A DNA stretch of 64,000 nucleotides from positions 7,845,245-7,909,244 of the forward strand of contig JABBOT010000007.1 of the NCBI GenBank assembly GCA_016165875.1, in the 5' to 3' direction. This DNA is from Acanthopleura granulata. Lineage: Eukaryota > Mollusca > Polyplacophora > Chitonida > Chitonidae. Under the pieces are notes generated by a model. The model ran no database searches, had not been told where the DNA came from, and saw only the letters and a program-made list of their open reading frames with translations. Position numbers and translations under genes: made by a program. This document shows, piece after piece, positions 48,190 through 59,050 of the stretch. Each line of letters opens with the position of its first letter. Positions within the stretch are counted from its first letter, which is position 1.

Positions 48190-48574
48190 AAAAATTCCAC
48201 CATGTGTATGCCTCTCTTCCTAGCGAATATGGACACATTTCGGGAGATCTGTGTCATAGTTGCAATTCGACTTAACCCGAGGAAAGGAACTGTATAAAAC
48301 AATCCACTGTTTATTACGTCCATATGGTGCTTTTATGAGCAACTGCAATCAAAGCGAGACTGAGATCTACCTATGTCTGTACTCGACATGGAAATTACCC
48401 ATGGACTACACGAGATCGAAATTTGAATTGAATGTCGTGCTTTTAGAATGGTATGCGAAGGTCAGACCTGACGCTCAGACCCTTGTGATAGGAGATCTGG
48501 ACGACCAGGTTATGTGATGCTAGTGGGCAAACATACTGCGTGTTTTAACATAATACAGAATCTGGAAGCACAGT

Positions 48575-48702
48575 GGGTGTATCCAGTACAGTCAAGAACC
48601 GGTTTCTTCCCATCATAACGCTGTCCCCAATCGTAGCAGTGAAATATTTTGTGTACTGCGTATAACACCAATAAATAAATAAATAAATAAATAAAGATGA
48701 TC
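48575..48702 (+). mobile_element. SINE-1 3' fragment with ATAA tail
   Basis: The sequence 'ggtttcttcccatcataac' is followed by 'agtgaaatattttgtg', 'ataacaccaataaataaat' and several more 'aata' units to about 48,700. This is a truncated member with an expanded simple-repeat tail. Confidence 0.6.
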
Positions 48703-48806
48703 AAGGACGAGTTTTGCAGTCTAAAATAAATATCAGCACCCAAACTTACCAGCTTTAGCCGGTCCGTATTGTTTATGCTGTCCGGGGATTATTGTTTGAT
48801 AAACAC

Positions 48807-49009
48807 ATTTAGTACTATCGCTGCAGTCATTTTGAGACCATGACGGCGAATAATCGCAAAACAGTGCCCTTCAATTCAACCATTAAATGTGATGACAATT
48901 TTAGACGCATTTAGTATCAGCGCTTCAGACATTGTGAGGACATAATTTCGGATAATCACAAAATAGTGACCTTCAGGTCGATTATTATACATGATGACAA
49001 TCTCAGACT
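48807..49009 (+). repeat. 102-bp tandem duplication
   Basis: Copies start at 48,807 ('atttagtactatcgctgcag') and 48,909 ('atttagtatcagcgcttcag'). Both end with 'tgatgacaat' and 'agac'. They are clearly diverged and have no coding potential. Confidence 0.75.
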
Positions 49010-49684
49010 TTTATATTAAGTGATCTTAAGTTGCATCAAATAATAACACTAAACACTCGTCCACTAAAGTATCAAAGCCGTAAACACTTTTGCATTGTCC
49101 AGTTGTGATACTCGCTTATCGATCGCATTCACGATGCCGAGCTGACCTGTTTATTTTCTCTCATTACCTAGTCTTTCGATTACGTTATCATTGTGACCAA
49201 TGCAGCGCTATCAACGTCCTTATCAATCTACGCTAGCAGCGCTCCGAGCCGGCAATGAAAACACTAAGCTCACTTGAGATAAGGTAGGTTTGCTGGCAGC
49301 CAGCGGTTGACCCCGGTACCCTTAATTGAGACTGAATGGTATCACCGATCTCTGGATAAACACCTTGATCGACCATTTGACGTAAAGATGTAAGAAAATC
49401 GATTTCTGTAGGAGGAATCTAGGCATGGCCGTTGTTAAAGGTTGGCGCCTACGTGACCTGAGTTTTAAACTCTGAACAAGTTGACCGTTCCACTAAGATG
49501 AAGATGCTTTCTGCATACAGTATTGGGGAGGGGGGACGGGGTCAAGAGGAACACTTTTCGTTCTCTTGCGCCCTTTATCTGCTTCCAGCTGCTAACAGGA
49601 TCCATAGCTCTTTGCGAACGTAGCTTCTGTCCACAATCGCAAAGAAATATGCTAGTCAAAATAACTCTTTTGGGAGATGTATTT

Positions 49685-49945
49685 CATTTTGCATTAAAAA
49701 TATATCACTTACACGATGGCGACCAGCATTATGGTCGGGAGAAGGGTGGGAATTGGAGACCGGGCAGACCCGGGAGAGACTCACGACCATCTGCATGTTG
49801 ATGGCGGACCTTCCCATGTGGAACCGGAGAAGAGGGGCCAGAGGTGGACATGAACTCACACTGACCCTAGTGCACACTGAAATACTCCGAGGTCCTTACG
49901 GCTCTAGCATACTAATCACTCGGCATCGGAGGTCCTTCCTTCTTG
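49685..49945 (-). mobile_element. SINE-1 copy, minus strand, long
   Basis: On the reverse strand the head is 'cctccgatgccgagtgatt' and the B-box-like segment is 'gtgagttcatgtccacc'. It continues through 'atgggaaggtccgcc' and the start of the tail 'cgtgtaagtgatatattt'. The diagnostic 'gagtacggcgtaaa' end is missing. Together with the 28,250 copy it shows the full 5' half of the family. Confidence 0.65.
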
Positions 49946-49949
49946 GAAG

Positions 49950-52900
49950 AGCATTACACATTTAAATTTCTGACAATATTTGAACCATCATTGTGTATCT
50001 GGGTTTATTATAGACTTACCGCTGATCAGGTACTCTAATACGCTGTACAGAGTTCAAATTCTTTATATCTTACTTGAACAAAGCATTGGAGCCTTATTCG
50101 CACTAGGGAACGCCATTACTTGGCTTAGTTATAATCAGTCCCGAGCGTCAGACTTTTGCCAACGTTAGTGCTCCATGCTGGTACATGCAATAAACATGGC
50201 ACTTTGAATTTTTACTTGCATGTAAGCACTACTTATTGCACCTATAACGCTGCGTCAGTCACGATCGCACTACAATTAGGGAGCCAAGATAGCCTTTGTC
50301 CCCAAGTTTGATGGCTGTTATTGGGTGCAGTACGGGGCTTAGATGCACATAACAGGCAGTAAATGTGCTCAGACATCGATGTGATTCCCTTGTCTCACCC
50401 TCGTTTTGTAAATCTTTAATTACGTCAGATTCATAGCGCTTCAAGTCAGCAAAGAAGCACGTCTTCAAGCGTTGGATTTTATCCGTGACACACTTGTACT
50501 TTTTTGATCTGCTTTTCGGTCCATAGACATCAAGTCACCGCTGTTTAATACCCTAGAGTGCGATTATAGCGGCCATCGTTAATGGCTAACGTCGGGGTTT
50601 GTTCTCGGACACGACAAAGCGCCTGAAGCGTCAAGGCAATGGGAGCTCGGGTCAGAATCAACCGCAGCTGTCTCGACAAGCCGTCTGCCATTTTTCTGGG
50701 CACAAAACACAACGGAGGCGCGCATAATGCCTCTTGGACCTATGCCAAATGAAGACCCCCGCAACGACGGTACGGTTTCAAAGGTGAATAATGGAAGATA
50801 AGTTAATTAAACCCATTCCAAAAAAAATAATCAATTTTCCATCGACAGCTTGCACAATCTGAGAGAAAGGGGAGTTGATTGTGATCTTAAGACAGTCGTG
50901 CACAATAACAAATCACTCGGCGTAATCTTGATGAACTTAGAAGTTCATCTAGGTGTGTTTCATCTGTCACTGTTAATTACTGGTCGACGTTTGCTTTTTT
51001 TCAACAAGTAGACGACACGCCATTCCCTCCAGGAACATTTAATTAATTAATTTATTTACTGGATTGTTGCGTGTCTAATTTAAAAGTTGTTCATTATACT
51101 GGCAGTGGGTTTATTGAATGAAGGGTTTAAACCTAGCTCACTGGTGTAAATCGTCGACTATTAACGCGTTACTTACGAACTTGCACGCCATATTGGTGAA
51201 CAACAAACAATGTAAAAGTATACACACATGGCTGCATCAGCACCCTGGGCAGCATATTGTCATTAATGCCCAATGCACGAACAATAAAAGCTGGGGACTT
51301 AAAAATTAATTAATTAATTAAACGTTATGTGCTGGTGTTGAACTCATGTCTTGTCAGCTCTTGGGAAGATTTAAACAACAAAACATAGTATTTATCTTAA
51401 TATAACTGTACGCACATATGAGTAGGCTATATTTTTGTCACATCGCACATAATGCCAAAGTAATTGCGATGTTAATATTTTCAACAATGAAATTGGTCTG
51501 TGGGAATTTGACATTGGTTATTGTTTTAAGACATGAACAGTCGTAAAATTTGGATGTTTCCCTTACTATGACTTATGTAAGTATGTTAATGTCATTGTTT
51601 TTAGAAAAGAGAGAAATATATCAATACATCTCCGGAACGGTTGAAGAGATAAAGGTTTCAATAGTCAATTCAACTGGAAAGATCATTATTGTGTTTGATA
51701 TTTGCATGGACGCTGCATTGATTTTCCGCTAACCAGTATCAATTTTGTTTTTAGCATTTTCAGATGGTTATTAATTGAAAGGTAAAAGGTAATGCTACCC
51801 TCCGTCATGCTGCTCACAGTCTAGTTGTTATTGTGAATGCTAAATTAACAATGGCGCTTTTAACTTCCATTATACGTAAACTTGATTATACGTCAACCTC
51901 ATTTTAGGTTCAGTGCTAACTTCAAGAGGCTATACAAGTCAGTCTATTGCTTGATAATCGTTAAGATTATGAGTTCAAACAAAAGCCTGGTTAAAGCAAA
52001 AGACAGCTCATGACTGGGTTACTGTTCACTAAAAGGATTATAAAATTCTCTCTTGAGTATAAAAACCTGTGTGAAATTGCACGGATTCAGTGCTGAATTA
52101 TCTTCATTTGAAGTGCGGAGTATTTTGCTGCCGACTGGGGATGTGGACTCGCCCATACTTTTAATCTTATGAGTGACTGACCAATCAGAGAGCAAGAACA
52201 TATCAGCTGTTCATAAGCTGTGATGTAAATCTTCCGAGTTGACTGTCATTGTAACATGTAATAACATAGGGATAGCACACTGTTTTAATTATAAAACGTA
52301 CATGTGTGAACAACAGTGCAAAGTATTTCCAAACCATTGTGTTGAAGCAGGAGCAAGTTCCTCGATCATTTCATATTATAAATTGGCATATATTCTTAAG
52401 TTACAAACACAACCGTAGCAGCTTACTGAAGTCTCAGGTGACAAGAGTGTTCCGCGCTTAGCACAATTACAGATGTCAGTTTCCGCTGTCGTTGTAGCTG
52501 TAGTTGTAATATTGTTCAACCTTTTGGCAAACTGAACTGTCATGAGCTGTCTTTGACTTAATGTTTTGCCCTCAACATTGAACGCACAGTCTAATGCTAT
52601 GTCGGGGATGTGATTGTTTGGGTTGTAGGCAATGCGTGGCGATCATCTGCTGAAGTGAGCTTTTGCCTACCTACCGCATTTGCATGTCCCACTTTCATCA
52701 TCACCATGACATCTGTGACTCCGTATTTACCCGCGATCTTCTTTCGACTTCTTCACGCATTTCGATTTTTGTGTAAAATTGTTTGATTTTAATCAGATGG
52801 AGTGTCCTATATTTTCTCGACAGGCAGTAAAGACAACCATTCTATTAACATCAGAAAGCAAACTGTTTTTTTTTCACTTCCAGTGCTAAAATGACGCAGT

Positions 52901-53810
52901 ACAACAATCGTGCATTTATTAGCGTTGATCTACTTTACCCGATAAATCAAAACTGTTAAACTGTAGACGTGTCCCATATATCGCTATAATAAGTAGCTGT
53001 TAGGGTAATCCACCGCAGCCATAAAGCTACGCTAATTTCCTTCCGCCAGTTTTATGTGAGCATTGCCCATTATTAAAGCTTGTGAATGATAACCGGTATG
53101 TCCACGAACATACTAGTAGATTATTTTTGTCACATCGTCCATAATGACAAAATGACAAATAAGAAATCAAAAGATAGCTTCTTTACTTTTCGTTGGTGAT
53201 TGTGATTATTATATGTATAAATGTGTGTGTATTTTAAGAGACTGCGATATTAATACTTTTATTAATAAAACCGGTCTTTGGGATTGCGAAATTGGATATT
53301 GTTTTATGGCATTAACCGTGATTTGTATGCTTCGCTTACTGTTGCTAATGTGCATGCTTATCCAGTCATTAACGACCGGAGATTTATCTGCTTGTCCTGT
53401 ACATATTACAGAACCGTGGTTATAATCGACGTCTTTCCTTCATCAATGAAAACTGTTGACTGTTGATCCGTCTTAAGTTCTTACTTTAAACACTTTGTGT
53501 TAAACTATGTATTGGAAATTGGCCTTGGATGTACTGACCCTAAAGGCTCCCTGTGGTTTATGACTGCTGCTAAAATCCAACCGATCGAATTCCAAACGTC
53601 TTGTTTGAATAGTCGGTCTAGTTGCTAAGATTCTCCTTTAGTGTTTTTTTAACATTTAGCATGAACACAATACGAATGATATTTGTGTTCATTAAAATAG
53701 AAACGTTAAATCAGTTTGGATAAACATCATCGGTGAGGGGAGTAAGTGGCTATCATTTAAGCATTTACATGAGCAACTGGAAAAAAACCGTAAATGAAGT
53801 TAACTCCCCA
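49950..53810. other. Non-coding stretch
   Basis: I see nothing supportable as a gene in this span. TTAA-type simple repeats occur at 51,038-51,056 and 51,303-51,321. The short frames listed by length alone (for example 50,259-50,468 and 50,579-50,764, both minus) have no recognisable domains. Confidence 0.35.
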
Positions 53811-54100
53811 GAGGCGGTATTTCACCTGTTGCCTGTGACTCTGCAGGCCCACATTTTGCCCTTGATTGTTCAGGCCTCTCCTTTGTCCGGTGACTCTTCA
53901 CACCAATGTTTTGCCCGTGACTCATCAGACCCACCTTTGTCCAGTGACTCTTCAGTTTCGCATTTTGCCGGTGAGTGTTCAGACCCACATTTCGCCAGTG
54001 ACTATTCATGCCCACCTCTGGCCGGTGAGTCTTCAGGCCAATATTTCACCAGTGACTGTTCATACCCCTCAGGCTGTCCGGGCCCACGTTTCGCCATTGA
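53811..54100 (+). repeat. 27-bp minisatellite
   Basis: About nine or ten degenerate copies of a 27-bp unit such as 'tttgccggtgactcttcaga' plus 'cccaca'. Because 27 is a multiple of three, several frames stay open through it and each reads as a 9-residue peptide repeat: FAGESSDPH-like at 53,733-54,176, PVTLQTHIL-like at 53,866-54,117, and another on the minus strand at 53,800-54,015. The simultaneous openness of three frames argues against any of them being a real gene. Confidence 0.75.
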
Positions 54101-56534
54101 TAACCAGTGTCGTCTGACTCCAAGGCACAAATATCTTATTATACATAACGACCCATACCCTTTCTGTTTATCCTGATTATAAAAGGATCAAGTACGGAGG
54201 AACAAGACCTAATTTCACTGTTCACTTATGCCGTTTGTCGGCAAGGAATGGTCAAGCTTGGTCACGCCAAGCGAATGGCCTGCGATTTGCAGACCTCAGA
54301 CATAAATGCCAGATATGCTGAAAACTGCGCCTGGAAGTTTAATACGGAAAGTTGCCGAGAGACGATAATCTGACAAATGGGTACGGGCAATCTGTAAAAC
54401 CTAACCCTTCCCCTATACTTGCAATCATTTGAAAGTAATCGTCGTATCCCTCGAAAGGCTCTCATCTGCGGCTTTATCGTGAAGTGCAAATTTGACTAGA
54501 TGTTCCTAATATATCTGTAATGCCAATGAATCTCATTCAGTCTCTAATTGACTCATACTTTCATCAAAGAGGGACACAAAAATTTAAACTCAGTTGACAT
54601 TCGTATGTTTGTTTATACACCATTCAATACAAGGAAGTGGAAAATTGAAGAGACGATACCCTCAAGTTTTCTGATACAATCTCGAATATTTTAGAACGAT
54701 AAAGGAAAATACACACCTAACATAAGGCTGGTTAAATCGAAAAGAGACGTTGTCACCTGTTCTGAACGATGTCAAGAAGAGAAAATGAATGCTTGTAATT
54801 AGACGCTGCAATAGCAGTATTTCAGCTGTGCCCTGGGAACGATGTTAACAAGAACTTGTAAATGTGCAAGACAGGAATGTTTCAAAGTTGAACGTCGGCA
54901 ATATTGCGCAAATAACATTCTAATTGGACGCATGCAGGGCTGTCTGTGTGAGATTTCAAAATGGACGTCGACAGGCTCATCAAATTCTGTCACATGTCAG
55001 AACCCGAACGTATTCCACATCAGTTCATGCATTCATAGTTGTTGACACGATTGTACTCCATCCTGTCTGACTGATCAGACAAAGCGATGTTGATGATAAC
55101 GTTTCCTCTGCAACTCACAATAAGTATCGCCACCATAAAGCTGAAGTGTTGAAGGCTTTGCGTTAAGAGATAATCCATGATTCATTCGGACATTAAAATA
55201 AACACCACCTTTAGTGAGTACAGGATGTGTTTTTTTATGGTAATGTTTACAAAGTAAACACCTCAGTCTACATATTTTGATACTGACACATGTTTATTGG
55301 CCTACAAGAGCTTTTTGAAAATGTCCAATTTTATTTACAAAGTGAGCGTCTCACTCTTTAATACGTCTCTTTCAAAGCGATCTTGAACAACCACCAGTAT
55401 GCGTGTATTTTTTCATATATAAACTAAACCCTTACTTTTAGCGCGTTATCAGTTTTCCGTTAAAGTTTACCAGATTGCATTTGAGTAATTTGCCAAAAAC
55501 GATGGATCGGTGGTTTACGTGATTGGTCAGCAATCAGTTTTGCGCCATCCAATGTCCGATGGAGTCAGCAGAGGGAGAAGACACACCGAGCGTGTATCTG
55601 ATATTTATTACTCAAACCTCCTTAACGCCACACCAATGACATAGATAAAGAAGTAATAGCAGTTTCCTTAAAGTCACAACGAAACCAAATTTAAGTCTCA
55701 AGGACTGGTCGATGAATAAATATTAGAAATATCAGAAGATTTAAATAAATATAAATGTGAAATATGACAAGCAATACGCCAGTCCTCCTGCACGCTGGCA
55801 CATCTTCTTGGAGTGAACTACATTTGCCAACTGCCTGTACAACTCTTAATGTCCCCATCCATCAGTCTGTTCAAGACACGGGTTGGCTCGAGCAATGAAG
55901 ATATCGTTCTGATGATATCCATTTTTCAGCGTGCGAGTCGAGATTGGATGCTTATGAGTTAAGGTGAGGAATGGACAGCACCTGCAGTGTTTCGAGGAGT
56001 TATTCCAGGCTCAGAGAATAGTGAACAGTCAGTTAATAGATGGAGCTGAATATTGATCAATGACGAACCAAAATAGTTTGGTGGGGAAATTGTGGGTTAT
56101 GACAACAGATCAAGCAAAAGGAGAGGAATCAATATCGAAGTTGTTCAAGAGACTCGCCGCAGACGTGAAACCAGCGCGGTCCCTGGAGAAAACACGGCCA
56201 ATTTTTCCTCCAATCTTCACCTGAATGCGGGCTTTTGTTACGCACTGGACCCCTGGAAAACACTCGATATAGGAAGCAATAAGCTACGCTGACCAAAGGT
56301 GAAGTGAATCAGCTGGGGTCAAGTCAGGCCAGATTAACTGGCCAGACAACAGCTGGTTTGTGTGATTTGAGACAATGTCACCCTGACAGCGGGAAGAAAC
56401 CACATCCATGTTGTCCAGGCTGCACAATGATTCAAGCTCGCCGCCTTCATATACACCATTCTAAGGTCAGATAATATGACTGCAATGGCTGGAGAGCCGA
56501 GTAAAGAAAATAGATGTATGGAACACTCTCTCGA
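54100..56534. other. Non-coding stretch
   Basis: No recognisable gene or repeat. The 67-codon frame at 54,842-55,045 contains seven cysteines but no signal peptide and no known cysteine spacing. Confidence 0.35.
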
Positions 56535-57245
56535 AAAGGTACAACCCTAAAACACACCTGCCATTCAAAAGATGCAGAGCAGAAAAACATAACAGTGCAA
56601 CGTTATAGCGCCTCCCAATCAAATGATGCAAAGTTGCCTTGAAGAGATAATAGTACAGCCACAAAGCGCCTCCCATTCAAATGATGCTAATCTGCTTTGA
56701 AGACATAATAGGACAAGGCCCTGCCATCTTTTTCTTAATTGATGCAGAGTTGTCTAGAAGATGTAGTAGAACAACGCCATAGGGCACCTCCAATAGAAAT
56801 GATATAGGAATGTCTATAAGTGAGAACTGTACAACGCTGTATCATCTCCCATTCAAATAATGTGGAGTTGTCTAGAAAAGATAATACATGTAGTACACTT
56901 ACAACGCTTTAACACTGAAAGAGAAAATAGGACAAGACTATGCCTCCTCAAATTATACAGAGTTGTTTAGAAGAGACAACAGGACAAGGCTGTACCGCCT
57001 TCTTTTCAAATGATGCAGGTTTCTTTAGAAGAGATAACAGTACAACGCTATGGTGCGCCTCCCGTTCAGATGGTGCTGATCTGCTTAGAAGAAATAACAG
57101 GATAAGGCTATACCGTCTCCTTCCCAGATGTTGCAGATATAATAGTACAACGTTATATCACTTCCAAATCCAAATGATGCAGACATGTCTAGAAAAGATA
57201 ACAGTACTACAACGCTATGGCGCTCTTTCCATTCAAACGATGTAG
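56535..57245 (+). repeat. About 59-bp tandem repeat, around twelve copies
   Basis: Degenerate units of roughly 55-65 bp combine 'cgcctcccattcaaatgatg', 'cagagttgtctagaagagat' and 'aatagtacaacgctat'. Copies differ by many substitutions and indels, so the period is only approximate. The 101-codon frame at 56,940-57,245 falls wholly inside the repeat and is rejected as a gene. Confidence 0.75.
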
Positions 57246-57719
57246 ATAAAAATTATAGTAAAATATATAGAGTCTTCGCCATAATGGTTGGTGCATGTCG
57301 TGCAGGCTTAAATTCCGGACATGATAACAGAGATGTGCCAAGGAATGCTTACTGACGGTATTTTGTGTGCCATTAGAACATGGCTAAACACCTTTCACAT
57401 ACAAATAAGCATAATTCAATCCATCCCCTCTGTTTCATATGGACGAATGCAGAGTATAAATACAAGAGAATGAAACTGGTGATCGTTGGAAAGGATGGCA
57501 CGACGTTATATACAGGTCAGAACCTTGCACATGAAAAGCCTATCTCTACTTCATACCGTCTTTAGAACAGGCAGCGTCCAATAAGTACCGGGAAACGCAG
57601 GGTAATAGTAACTCTGGGCGAAGAAGCTCCCCAGGAGAACCAGGGTCGGGCGTAATATCGTCATGAAAATTTTTGCATTGTATCCTATAATCGGTGACGT
57701 CATTGCAGGTAAAAGCATA
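57246..57719. other. Sequence between the 59-bp array and the transposase remnant
   Basis: No gene is recognised. The 3' part may be the decayed 5' end of the Tc1-like element, but its inverted terminal repeat could not be picked out. Confidence 0.35.
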
Positions 57720-58399
57720 GGTCGTTCTCGAATCACAACAGAGAGAGACGGCCACCGCATTTACACTTCAGCGCTGCAAAACCGAAGAATCTCTTCAGGT
57801 TGGTTTCGAATCGATGGGTTCGAATGGCAACCGTCAGCGTTAGCCTTAGAACGACAACACGCAGACTGACACAGAGGGGTTATAAGGCTAGACGACTGGT
57901 CAAGAAACAAACGTTTCCCAACGTCACACCCGTTCAGCATGAGGCCAACATTGGCGACATCTTACCGTGAATCACTAACACCATGTCATGTTTGCTGACG
58001 AATTCAAATTTCTCCTTCACAAGTGTGATGGAAGAACTGTAATTTTTCGTCTGTCTGGGGAGAGGTGTCTTGATGACTGTATCCAGGAAGGAATAGCAGT
58101 GGGAGGGGCTTTTCAGCATGTCTGGGGAGCTATGCATGCCGACGTCAAATCCAACCTTTTTGTGTTGCATCTCAACGTCACTGGTGTTCGCTATCGGGAC
58201 ATGCTGCGCCAAAACATGATTCCCCAGGCTAGAGTAACTCTCGATGATAACTCTTGCTTTCCAGGATGACAATGCTCCTTCTCATCGTGTCAGTGTGGTT
58301 AGTTATTTCCTCGAAAATGAAAACATCAACCATTGACCGGCACCACCCAAGTCTCCAGATTTTAATGTCATAGAGAATTTATGCAATGAAGTTAAATGA
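57720..58399 (+). pseudogene. Tc1-like transposase pseudogene
   Basis: This is the remnant of a Tc1/mariner-superfamily transposase, the cut-and-paste enzyme that inserts at TA. Three pieces in different frames follow the family order. About 57,720-57,790 reads GRSRITTERD, then ALQNRRIS, typical of the N-terminal helix-turn-helix region. About 57,845-57,925 continues with RRLTQRGYKARRLVKK in another frame. 57,988-58,269 has FADEFKF (the first catalytic Asp, at about 57,997) and an FGG-like VWG core. After a further frame change near 58,260, QDDNAPSHR and SPDFNVIENL supply the second Asp and the Glu, 34 residues apart as in the DD34E class. A stop codon sits at 58,334-58,336, between them. The gene is dead. 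Terminal repeats were not identified. Confidence 0.85.
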
Positions 58400-59021
58400 T
58401 TATCTCCATAATCATGAAAAATTGCAATCTGCTTTCTAATCAAGCTCTAGGAGGAATATTCGATTTAACATGTGCACGGGCAAATCTTCAACTCTGTTTG
58501 TAAATATCTTCACTGATTTGTTTAAAATTACGCCAACAAACCATTAGTGATCTGACCATATCAATGTCATCCGTTCCTGATGTTGAACTGAAGTTGAACT
58601 GAATTGCTTGTTGAAAGGTAGAGTTTAATCTGGTGATGCGTTATTCTGCATAAAAAGCACTTAAAGATGAACTGTCCTCGTTCTATTTTTTATTTTACTG
58701 AACTAAACGACATACCTGTGATATAATAAGAAGCCACACAAAAAATATATCCCGTGGGTACTTGCAGAAAATGAAAATATATTTAATAACAAATATTCCG
58801 AGAAATATTCACACATCGCTTGTCTGCCCTTGAAGCGTTAGTATGCCACATATGTGCCACATAATTTTTATTCAGAGGAGCAATATTTTTAGTCTGTATA
58901 CCGGATCCAAACACGTCTCTTCAAAATCGCTAGCGGTTAACTTAGACTGCTTTTTCGGTACGAAATGGTCATGTCGCATAGCAATTCTCCCCTGGAGGGA
59001 TTCGATGGGAAAGCATGAAAA

Positions 59022-59050
59022 CTAGTCCCCTTGTAATTTGGGGGGACTAG
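59022..59050. other. Perfect 9-bp stem hairpin
   Basis: CTAGTCCCC (59,022-59,030) and GGGGACTAG (59,042-59,050) flank an 11-base loop. No known structural RNA was recognised. Confidence 0.6.

Noticed and set aside
54842..55045. Cysteine-containing secreted peptide
   Set aside because: There is no signal peptide, the cysteine spacing is irregular, and there is a frame on the opposite strand of similar length.
56940..57245. 101-codon frame as a repeat protein
   Set aside because: It lies entirely inside the 59-bp tandem array and its period is not a stable multiple of three.
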